From Sphagnum magellanicum (Eukaryota > Streptophyta > Sphagnopsida > Sphagnales > Sphagnaceae), in the NCBI GenBank assembly GCA_021904315.1, contig CM038914.1, positions 7,502,001 through 7,566,000 on the forward strand: a stretch of DNA of 64,000 nucleotides. The letters run 5' to 3'. Of this stretch, positions 13,564 to 25,600 are shown in pieces (position 1 is the first letter of the stretch; every line of letters begins with the position of its first letter). The position numbers and the translations under genes are program-made. A model generated the notes under the pieces. That model did not search any database and had not been told where the DNA came from. It saw only the letters and a program-made list of their open reading frames with translations.

Positions 13564-16500
13564 TCGAAGATCATGTTCATTGATGAAGACATTTGAATGA
13601 TTTCCGAGTTTGGAAGACAAAGCTTCTTGTTGTCGTCTAACACCGTATTCATATTCTCGATCCAAATGGCGTCAACGGGGCCATCGAGTATGATCCATTT
13701 TCGATCGTTTGTAGGTTCGGAAGCTTGTTCACGAAACCGAACAGCCAGCACTCCATCTTGCCATTCATTCGTCATCGGGTCGGCTTGCCCATACAATTGT
13801 CCCATTGTGACCGATTTTGGATTAACCGTCGAGACCTAATATTGAATCCATTCCCCCAACCCCCCGTCCCCCCACAAAAATAATTTGATTACTACCTACC
13901 GGAATAAAAAGAATTTTCAATTAGAATTTTTTTTTAAATCGGTCGTTTTTGTAAGGGGAAAGGTTAGCTCCCATTGGTGGAATAGATTAATTTGTTCTCC
14001 GGGGGGGGGGGGGGGGGGACTCAACTTACGTATACTTTCCGCTCTTTGTTCGTTCCCCATTGTGACATATCGGTGAGTGCGCGTTGAAGAACACGAATGG
14101 CGCAAGTTTTGCCCGAATATGAGAGACCCACAAGCATAAGTCCGTGCCGGACGATAATCATCTCGTAAAGTTGGATGAGTTTTAGGTTGAAGTAGGCGGT
14201 GAACTGCAAATTCATTTGCTTGCAATTCTCGGACATGGCTTTGTTCAACGAGGTATAATCGGGTTCGGGAAGAACCACACCCGGGAACAAATCCGACACG
14301 ATCCCATTGAATAACGGCACATCTTGAGACAAAAACTTACATAGGTTGACGTCAATGATCGATCGGAGCATGAGAATAAACTCCTCTTCGTCCGGGTATC
14401 TTTGTTTGAGATTCGATGCCGCCCGTAACACCGCCATTACGGCTCTCATACCATAGTCATAGTGATCTTGACTCGAGAGTTGTTCACTACAAAGACGGTA
14501 TGTTGCTACAATTTTTCGTGCACAATCTCGAGCCTTCAAAAGAAAACTCCGCAAAATAATAATAATAATAATAATTATTTTTTTTTTCCATGCTCAATCT
14601 CAAGTCTTCAAAAGAAAACCCAACCCTATTTTATTTTATTTTATGTTATTTATTAATTAAAAATTCAAACACAATTTTAGACCTAGAAAATTGGAGAAGT
14701 TTGAACCCCAAAAAAATTCAATTGTAAGAATTGGATCTATGGAAAATTCGCTCGGAAAATTGATGAGGTTGTTGTTGTAAATATTAATCGGGACGTAATA
14801 TTATACCTGTAAGTAGCCACTACTATAAAGCATGATTTCGCTAATCATAGCGTAATCGGGAACCATCATAGCGACCGTCCGAAAGAGGGCCTTCAAGTTA
14901 TCGGGCAACTCGGATCTACCCGCATAACCCGGGTTCATTGTAATAAACACGTTGCAAGTAGGTTTTAGAATCAACTCCGAACCCTCAAATACGAAGGTCT
15001 TCACTTTGTTTTGCACAGCAAGCTGAATCTCCAACACCTGAAAAACAAGGCATCACAAACACGCTGACCCTGCCAATAGATAAAGAATGTTGTACATCTA
15101 CGTATTGTGTTTACACTTTGAACACCCAAAAACAATCCGTTCCAATCTAAACACTTTCACTCACAAAATTGGTTCATCTAATGTGAAACTAGTTCTAATA
15201 AGGTAAAACTTCCAAAAGTTGGATCCAATGCGAAAGTCCCAACAAAACCCCTCAATTATCATATCTAAGTTCCCCCCCCCCCCCTCTCGCCCCCTCTTTT
15301 TCTAAGGAAAAAAAATTTAGAAAAAAAGGAAACCTCCCTCCAAGTTTAGGGTTTAGTAGCTACGAATAATGAAGAACAAATTAGACCCTCATCAAAGAAC
15401 TTTAAACCTTAAACCCTATTTCACAAACACAATATTAGCATGATGAATGAATGAGTGTACGGGGGAAATCAAAATCTTGGAAAAAAATTTAGATAAAAAG
15501 AAAACCTCCGTCCAAGATTAGGGTTTACTAGCTACAAATAATGAAGAACAAATTAGACCCTCATCAAAGAACTTTAAACCTTAAACCCTACTAAACCCTA
15601 TTTCACAAACACAATATTAGCATGATGAATGAATGAATGAGTGTAGGGGGAAATCAAAATCTTGGAAAAAAATTTAGAAAAAAAGGAAACCTCCCTCCAA
15701 GTTTAGGGTTTAGTAGCTACAAATAATGAAGAACAAATTAGACCCTCATCAAAGAACTTTAAACCTTAAACCCTAAACACTATTTCACAAACACAATATT
15801 AGCATGATTGATGAATGAATGAGTGTACGGGGGAAATCAAAATCTTGGAAAAAAATTAGATAAAAAGAAAACCTCCCTCCAAGTTTAGGGTTTAGTAGCT
15901 ACAAATAATGAAGAACAAATTAGACCCACATCAAAGAACTTTAAACCTTAAACCCTAAACCCTATTTCACAAACACAATATTAGCATGATGAATGAATGA
16001 ATGAGTGTAGGGGTGAATATAATCAAATCATTTGTGTTTATAGTCTTCTTACTTACTTGTTGAGCAACAACGGACAACACTTCGAGATCGATTCGATTGA
16101 ACTCATCAAAGCAAGCCCAAGCACCGGATGCAGCAAGTCCTTTAAAGAATTTGGCCATGGCTAAATAGTCTAGACTATCCGAACAATTGAACACAACACA
16201 TTGCCGAGCTAACGCCTACACCCCGACATACATATGCAACCCATGCCCACAAACAAATCGATCAATTGCAATTTCCCACATCAAGATTTTACATCTAGAG
16301 ACTCCATGATCAAACCCCTATTAATTAAAAGTCCTTGGTTTTCATAGAATTGTTTTTGTTGCAATGTAGTCTTTCTTTCTCGTACCTTAGCCAAGTCCTT
16401 TGTGGTCTCAGTTTTGCCGGTTCCGGCCGGACCTTCGGGAGCGCCTCCTAAATTCAAGTGAATGGCACCCATCAAAGTACGGTAACACCTACATACATAC

Positions 16501-19500
16501 ATACATACATATATGTATACAAATTCGACAAGATGGCATGAAATGGGTAAGTAATTTAATTAGGGAGTAAGATGACAAAACTCGCTTTACATTTGCAAGA
16601 AATCCTTTCATGGAATTTAGCTATGGAACCCTAAATAAACCCTAAATTGCTTTCTTGAAGAGGAAAAGAAGTTGGAATGCATCAAATTGACTTCTTTGCA
16701 AAGAGAAAGACAAATAAAAGATCAAACTTTTGAGTAAATAACGGTTTTTTTTTTAATTTGATTTTTTGAGTTTAGGGTTTAGGGTTAATTGAAAGATTAT
16801 CAACATTCCTCCAATCTATAAAAAAAAAATGTAAGAAAAACAAGCCAAAGATTTGAACCTTCTGTTGTTACCTATCCGTAAGGGGTGTAATCACCAATCT
16901 ACTCGAGTTGCCCAAATACTCATACCCATATTCGATTCCGGCGTTCATCATACGCACCATACAAGTATTATTCTCCCAATACATACGCAATTGGCTTTGC
17001 CAAAGGAAATCGGTCTCTTGGCTTACATTCTCCCTCGCCATCAAAGCTATGGTATCACGAGCATGGACATCCATGACCACGAGAGCACTAAGTGTCAATC
17101 TATTCATATTCGTGAGTTCTCCTCGCACTAAATTCACAATCCCCCCTAATTGCAATGTACAAAACTTTTCAAAGAGAGGGACCGCGTCTCCGCCTTTGAT
17201 GATAGCTTCAGTTGCATCACTCGTCCAATAAATTGCGCTCACCACGAGTACAACTTGTCCAGGCCATTGCAACACCCAAATTTGTCTATCTACATTCGCA
17301 TATGCCTCTACCCCTCGACAACATTGATCTTGTACCGATTGAACCATGCCTTCTTCCACCTAACATAAAATGAATAAATTGTATACAATCAAAGACACCC
17401 CAAAATGCATGGTTTTTACCAAATTAAGTTCATCACCACCATTTTTTCAATCTCAAGTTCTATTAACTTTACATAGATTTACATATCAAGTGTGTTCAAT
17501 ACGAGTTATTGCTCCTTCAACACCCACCCATTTATTTAATTGAGGGGGAGGGGGGGAGAGGGACTTACAATGCTCCAACAATGTTAATACACTCTTGAAT
17601 AAATTGTTGTATCACATTTTGTGTGAGTATTGAAGACTAAAAAAACTAAGACAAAGTTTAGGCTTTTATGAACTTGAGAAGGTTAGCAGTGCTACCCAAA
17701 TTGTGGAAAAGCTCAAAACTTGCAACTTCAAAAGTGTGAGTCTTCTTCTCATAGCAACCAAAGAGACACAACCCAATAAATTATGTCCATGCAAAAAGGT
17801 TCCAAATCATCAAATGACCACCAAGTGGCTTTTGTGTGTTTGCTAGTTATTTTAGTCAATGGATTTGGGAGTTGCTTGAGATGAAATTGTATTATTACTT
17901 GTAGAAGCCATCGTTCCACGGCTCCTTGGGCAGTTTTGGGATTGAACTTGTCGACAAGGGGAACAATTTCTCCTTCAGCTGAGATCATAGCAGTGATGTC
18001 AAGATTGTGTTCAAATTGTAGTAAGCTGATTCCTTCAAAACATTTTTTCAAGTGTGGTTGCACTCGTAATGGGTTTTTTGTCTCAGACAAAATCTCCAAC
18101 ATCTCATCATTCGAGAGGAAAAAGAATCGAGGAAAAGCGATACGTTTCACCTATAAAATTGCAAACCAAAATCCCCACATACACACACACACACACACAC
18201 AAATTCACATAAACACCCTCTTCAAATACATCCCAACCAAAACCATGTAAATATAACAATGTGTGATGATTTCTTCCTTTGAAGGTTCACTAGAAAAACA
18301 CACAAACCCATGAGGAGCAACAATTAGACTCAACAAGGATTTGCTTATTTCCCACATATTTAACATGACTGTATCCTTTTTTAACATCAATTTCATCATC
18401 TAGTCAAACATCATGAAAATCTTTATGATTGATAATGGAAGTTAATTTTTACTAATAATACCTCCCAATCAAGGGTTTTTTCTTTTGGGGGTGGAGGGGG
18501 AAGTTACAATTTTTTATGTAGAATCGTTAACAAGCATTCAAGAAAGATCTAGCATTAACTAGTGACAAGCTTTTAGGGGAAAAATTCAAGAAATAGAAAA
18601 TTGGCCAAAAAAAAAAACTGCCCATTAACAAATTAATTGAAATGTGGTGAAATTTTCCCCCAAGAATTTTTTTTCTTGAATTATTTATTCAAACATCTAC
18701 CACCAACAAAATAACACTACTCCCAAGTATTGAAATTTACCTCCAAGTATTGAGCAAGACCTTTGTTGACAAGCTCAAGAAGACGATTCGCCTCAATCAA
18801 TTTGATAAGCCTTTCGGTATCTTTTGCGGCTTCCAAACAATCAGGATTCACAAATGTTTTCTTCATGACATCGCGCCAAGTTTGATCTACGGTTTGAAAT
18901 AGCTCTCCTTCGGTTGGCATTTGCCTCATGATATCACGAGACCCAAATATGGGACCCAAGTATTGCCATGTTGCTTGGCAATTCAACCAATTATCAACTA
19001 AGGATTGTAAGTCCAATACTATTGTGCGCCATGCAAAAGCTTGCGTTTCAAATGGTTTGATAAAGGGAGATGCACACATTGAAAGGATTTTCACAATTTG
19101 TTCATCCAAAATCATTTGAATGTCATCAATGCCTCCCACAATGTATGTCCCCGAATCCTTGTATGGCAACACAAGGAACTCAATGCCCTCCCAATCCTTC
19201 AACATTTTTTCTAGCGATTTCTCAAACGAGTACTCCTTACTAGCAGCTCCACTTAGATTCCGAACCTACAAAATCAAATTACAACCAAATGATTTTTATT
19301 TATTTTTCCTCCCTTTACCAACATTTTTTTTGGGGGGCAAATCTTCACCACTTGGAGACCAAAAAAATAAAAATCCATTGCATCTCATACAAAGCCCAAG
19401 TATTTTGGCTTGTAATTGTGAAGAACTCTCAACTTCAAAACGAAGTCCATAGGTTTTGAAGGTGTGGGTTTGAAGAAGCAAATTACCTAGAGTCCATAGT

Positions 19501-22500
19501 GCACCCATTCATGGGGTTAAGTACACTAAGGGGGTGAGAGAGGAAATTAGTGCAAGTATTTTTACCTCTTCAATTTTGCTCATTATGTCATATGAGAGTA
19601 AGTCATTGGTACTAAATGGAACTTCGGAAGAGTAGGGTTGGCCAAGTAATGTAAAGATTTGCTTCCAATGTCGCTCTTTCAATGCGGGGTTTGCGACTTC
19701 TTCCATGAGTGTTACATATTTTTTGAAGTCGTCAATCGTATCCTTGAGTCTATAAACGACCGTATCTTCTTTGTTTGCCTTGCCCATTCGGAAGGCATCC
19801 TTAGCGTTTTCATCCGTTTTGCTTATTATCAACGGGGCCTTCAGCTCTTGAACATGGCAAGTCCGCCAATTTGTTGTCATTATGATCCAATCGTTTAGAG
19901 CCTTCCATACATTCCACCTTGAGGCGAACTCTTTTTGCGTCATTGCTAGGTTCCCCATATCATCAACCGCCATCTACAAAATAGAGAAAGAAGAATTCGC
20001 ATAATTTATTTGAAAAAGAGGAAATACCCAACATTTGTATATTTAATAATCTCTTTTTTTATAAATTACAATACATGAAAAATATTAAAGTTTTTTTTTA
20101 AAAAAAGAAAAAAAGAGAAGGCACTTCAAATGAGGGTAAATATTGACATTCATCTCATGTATAATTAGGTAGCAAAATAATAATACCATCATCCCAACAC
20201 TAAGGTTAAGGTTAACCCAAAAAATACAAAGAGTGACCGTCTACAAGCGTGCATTCATAAGGCCCTTCCAAGGGACATTATTTACGTGAATTTTTAGTGT
20301 GTGGATGAATGATTGGATGGAAATTCTAGTATAATAAACCTGGAAGAGTTTTTGGTAACCCTTGTAGCGGTCGACCGTCTCCACAATTTCTTGAATACGT
20401 TCGTTGATTTTGGTGAGATCGGCAACAACTTCGGCCGGATCGGATTCAGGGATCAAGAATTTGCCGGAATGAAGCGTGCCCAATATGGTCATAAGCTCCT
20501 CGCTTATGAGGTTCACTTGCTTGTCGAGATCGGCCATTTGAGCATTCTTGTGTCTCTCGATGAAGAAATCAGCCGCCTCAATCGAGTCCTCGTATTTGCC
20601 CACAACTTCATGCAAATCCTCTAATTTGACTTGATCGTTAGTCGGAATCTTTACCTCATATGCCGCTAGCAATGAATACATGTCGTCGATTACGGATGCA
20701 TCTTGAAGCGTTTGCTTTTTACCCTCCATCATTTTCAAATACAACTGCCGGAAAAAAAAATTAAAAAAATTCCACGGACCCTCCCCCCAAAAAAAACATT
20801 AAATAGGGTTTTTTATTTTCAATTGTTTGGTGATATAAAAATTTGGAGAATTTTTTTCATCCTGAGGCTCAGTAGTCCCCCAATTTTCAGGTACTTATAG
20901 AAAGTACTTGACTACCTACCTTTACCAGAGTTATGGGTAAAGTAACCCTGTCTTCACCCTGTCTTTGGGCCTCCTTTCACTCCCTATCCCCTCTTTCAGT
21001 GGTATCCGCAAAGTAAAGACAGGATGAAACTCAGTTTACCACCAAAATTGATCGTTTTCTCAGTTTCATCCCCCCTTGAATACTTTTTTGCAGTGTTTTT
21101 TTTTTGAATCTCACCCTGTGTATGACCAAACTCAGGGTTCTGGTGCAGTGTTTTTCTTACTTTATACCGATAACTCTACTACATGGGGGGAAAAAAACAA
21201 AAAAAAAAATTGTTTCCTTACAGTAACAAAGTTTACGAAAGCATCCAATTGTAGAGGTCGAATGTCAAGTTGTCGGATTCGGTCTTGGAATGTGTTGAGC
21301 ACCGAGAGAGTCTCGTCCCTCGCATTTTTGATCAACAATGCTGTGATTGTGTCCAAAGTCCGCACCGTAATTGGAATTAGATGATTTCTCAATGACTTTG
21401 AGTCGACTTGCAAAACACCGATGACACTGCATCATCCGTCACAAATCATGGATGAATTCCATTCTTCCAAAAGTTTCATCCAATCTTACTAAAGACAATA
21501 ACATATATATATACATATATATATCACCTTGATTGGCTTAAACCTTTTTCTTACTAAGATTTAAGGAAATTATAATTTTTATAAAAAAAATTATAGGTTT
21601 TTTATTCCCTTAGAGGAAGGACCCCAAAAAAAATTAGAACATATAATAATTAATTAACTATTAAATAAACCCATACCTCCCAATACGCATTTTCTCAAGC
21701 TGAATTCGGGTTTCACGTTCTTTGGACATTGCCTCTCTATATGTTCGCACTGATCTAGGCACAGCTGCATACGCCTCATAGTTCCATGACTCCCCGAATG
21801 CAAACAAGGTTCGATGTTCCTCAAATATCTAAGATGGATCACCCCCACCAAGCTTTTTTTAATTTTTTTAATTAATTTTTAAAAAAAATTCTTGTCAATT
21901 TTGTGATATAATAATTTTGGTGAAAATATTCCAAAAAAATTTATCAAAATTAGTCGAATTTTTTACACTAGAAAAATAAGCATTTTTGATATATAAAACT
22001 CAATTGAAAATACCATATTGTGAAATTATATACCCACTTGCGTATATGCTCGCGCTTCCATGAAGTCGAGCTTAACGACGGTAGCGATACGTTCACGAAC
22101 AAGTGCAAAGTAAGAATTCCCCTTGATGATATTGATAGGAGATATGCCGGTGAACTTTGTTTCAAAGTACCCGGAAAAGATCCGCATGTATAATATGCGC
22201 GGTGCCGATTGCACTAACTGAAGTAGCCCTTCAATTGTGTTGTGAAGAGCCTACATACAAAGTAGTGTGTTTGAATTTTTATTTTATTTTTTAAAAAAAT
22301 TCAGGGGTTTTTTTTCCCCCAATTTTATGATGTAGCCAAATTGCTGATCATTCATAAGAAGATTTAGCCAAATTTGGCCATAGACTAACCATATATGAAA
22401 AAAAATTTAAAAATTAGGCTTCTTGTTGGAACCTATTGTAAAAATTTGACGATTTGATTTTTTTTGTTTAAAAATTAATGCCATTCTTTTAACAAAAACC

Positions 22501-22585
22501 CTTTGTAGAATGTGTAAAAATCAAAAATTTAAGGTGAAAATTAAGTGAAATTTTGCCCCAAAAAGGCACTCATTATATTGTATTA

Positions 22586-22619
<34 letters not shown>

Positions 22620-25600
22620 TGTCAAGTGAAAGTGTTATTAAATTACTACTAACCGCAAGAATATCACTCTCGTTAGGGACAAATTCAATTGTTGTCGGGC
22701 CGAATGAAACGGCCGTAGTAAATACGCCCTTTGGTGATTTCTCCATTCCGGATCGGCAGATCTCAAGCATGCCTAACAATTCTTCGGTCGACGTTACGCA
22801 CCGATGGCTCAAATGTTCGACGAATATGTAATCCGCAAGACGGATGAAATTTCCGAGCATCTTTTCCTCCACCATTACTCGGCGATACGACTTTGCCCTC
22901 TCGATTTTCTCGGCCTTGATGCTCACCATGCTCTGTGCCTTGTTCTTTCCGGTCGCATGCAAATTGACTCCAACCGTGTCGTCTAATTCGGATTCATCCC
23001 TCACACTTTCCTGGAGATATCAATATAAAATTTTACGCCCTTGCCCGGTGTTTTTTTGGGACATTTTTTGTTTTATTTTTGAACCAAAAAATTGGGATTT
23101 TTTTTTTTGGAAAAATAATTCTAACTTGTTGGGGAATTTTTTGCCAAATTTTTAATATCTAAAAATTGGGGGCAAAAAAAGAAAAGAAAAATACCCTGCC
23201 CATGACACTAAAAAAACACCTGAGACTTGAAGAGTCCATTTCAGAGTCATCTGTAAAACTAGGGGCTACTTAGCCCCAGTTTCATCGAAATTGGGGACCA
23301 AATCAAAAGTCAGGATGAAAGAAGAAAAGGGACTAGGTCATTTTTTTCTCACCTAAATTTGGTCCTCACAACGGTTTCACCCTCCAGGTCTTTAGTTTGC
23401 AAAGTAGGGGCTATTGTGCCCTAATTTCATTGAGATTAGGGGACCAAATCAAAAGTGAGGATGAAAAAAGTAAATGGAGACAAAGGGGGGCAAAAAAAAA
23501 AGAAGAGAAGACCAAACTTTTTTTTTCTCACCGAAAACTCACTACAAGAGTTTTGGTGGTCCCCAAGAGTTTCAGCCAGAGTTTTAGATTTCATTGGTGC
23601 ACCTTCTTCTTCATTGCTGCTAATAAATTTATTCATGAAATCTTTCATTTTTGGACGGAAAAAAAAATTTGGATGAAATGATTTTTATTTTAAAAATTAA
23701 TTTATTTTTAAATATTAAAAAAATGATTTTTCATGATAATTGAGAGGAGAGAAATGAAATTTTTTTACCCGATAAATTTGAGCTTGTCGTTTTGCTTCTT
23801 CACAAATTTTGGCGAGCACAACTTGACATTTTTCAGCGATAGCATCAACATCGGCAATCGCCTTGTGCTTTTGAAGCTCAACTTGGAGATGGCAAAATTC
23901 ATCCAGTTGATGTAGATGATTTTGCGAAACATGAACCAAAGGAAGTTCTCTCAACTCACAAATGTAGGCGTACACTTTCATCAGTGCTCCAATGAACTGA
24001 GGCTTGGCGAAAAAGAATTTTTTGGAAAGGCTTGAGCGCACGCGATTGAACTTGCGCTGCCCGACATATTTCTTCCATACATCGTACGCCTTTTTGCATA
24101 AATATTGACCAAAGAAGGGTATACGCCTTAGAAGGGAAAACACATACTTCTCGCGCATGTATTCTTCAAGTGGTTGGAAGCTGCTCTCTTTCATTGTGCC
24201 TGTAAGAAAGCCCATCATAACACCCAATTTTTCATCCATAAAGATGATAAATATTCAACATACTAAATTGAAAACACATTGGGGGAGCAGCCGGGTGGGG
24301 GGGGGGGTTTAGGGTTTAGGGTTTTAGGGGTTTAGGGTTTAAAGCCTAAGCCCTAAACCCTGGGTTTTTAATACTTACTTTGTACTAGCCAAAAATCAGT
24401 CTTGGACCCAATACCAAGCAAGACCAGATTGGTATGAAAGTTTTTTAAAAGTACCCAATCAGCCTTTTTTTTTTTGCTGGCTATATATATATATATATAT
24501 ATAGTCAAAAAGTGAGATTACAAACTCAAATTGCCAAAATTGAATGTTTTTTGAGATTTTCAATAGCCAAAATTTGATGAAAATTTAAAGAAAATAGTCG
24601 TATTTCTATACATGGTTGAAGCAAGTAGGGCAAAAACATAGAATGATAGTTCAATAATCTATTTGTTTAAAGTTTCATATTTAGCTTGTAGCCAAATTTG
24701 GCAAAATCTTCCTTTGGATGATGATCACCACTTTGGCTACATCACAAAATTGTCCAAAAAACCCAACAAATTTTTTTGAAAAAAAATAAATAAATAAAAA
24801 CACACATTTGAGTTTGCTTACCAAGGCCAGGTTCAATATGAACAACACCGGAATTGGAGATAGTGAAATACTCGTCATTCACCTCCTCTCGTCGACATAC
24901 GACCAAATCATACGGCTTGTACTCCGCAATGCCACAAATTGCTAAGTTGCAATAGAAGAATTTCACTCGAGCTTGGCCCTCATGCTCTGCAAAGAAATGA
25001 ACGGCTTCATCCCCCGTTTTTATATGTTCCAGGTTCAGGTCGGTTACTTCACTTGCCTAAAAATGGGACAAAATTAACCACCCATGTATATATACATATA
25101 ATTTTTTTAATTATTTATTTTTAATTTATTTTTACTATGGCTGAAAAGACCATAACCATGACACAAATCAACAAAAAAATTGCGAGACTTTAGGAAAACA
25201 AAGAACAGAATGCACATTTGCTTTTATGTGTGGAGGTGGAAAAGGACAATCATTTATTTGTGACTCCAAAAATCATCATGTTTTTCACATTTTTGTCATC
25301 GTCACTGAAGTATTCAAAATGGCATTTTAAATCCGTGAAAATTTATACAAATAAAATTCTTTAAAATAATTGCTTCCTAAGTGGGGGTAATTAATTAAAG
25401 ACCAACATTGTATATAATAATAATAATAATAATAATACATTTGGTTTTTTTTTTTTTTTTTTAATGAAACCTTGAGCTTTGCTTTATCATCATCAGCACT
25501 AGAGGCTCGCAAAGCTTTGGTGGGTTTCTTTCGCAGCTCCAAAACTGGCACACTGAAATACAAATTTAACAAAAAACAATGTCCGCCTAAATTGAATGAA

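Larger units (their letters stand above)
12480..14533 (-). other. dynein heavy chain: AAA2 (exons 17, 18 and 5' part of 19)
   Basis: Exons 14030-14533 and 13563-13835, plus the first ~230 codons of 12245-13180. The nucleotide-binding loop reads GLSYSGKT (residues 1844-1851). It keeps the GKT lysine and threonine but differs from the Gly-rich loop of AAA1. Exon 18 has the AAA2 signature [20 protein letters not shown]. Exon 19 opens with [20 protein letters not shown], which is nearly invariant in dyneins. AAA2 normally binds ATP structurally without turnover. Confidence 0.95.

Noticed and set aside
23436-23648. Possible extra dynein exon (- strand)
   Set aside because: Exons 4 and 5 join in phase 0 with good splice sites. 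The candidate has a stop in the frame set by its best acceptor and lies in a repeat-like stretch.
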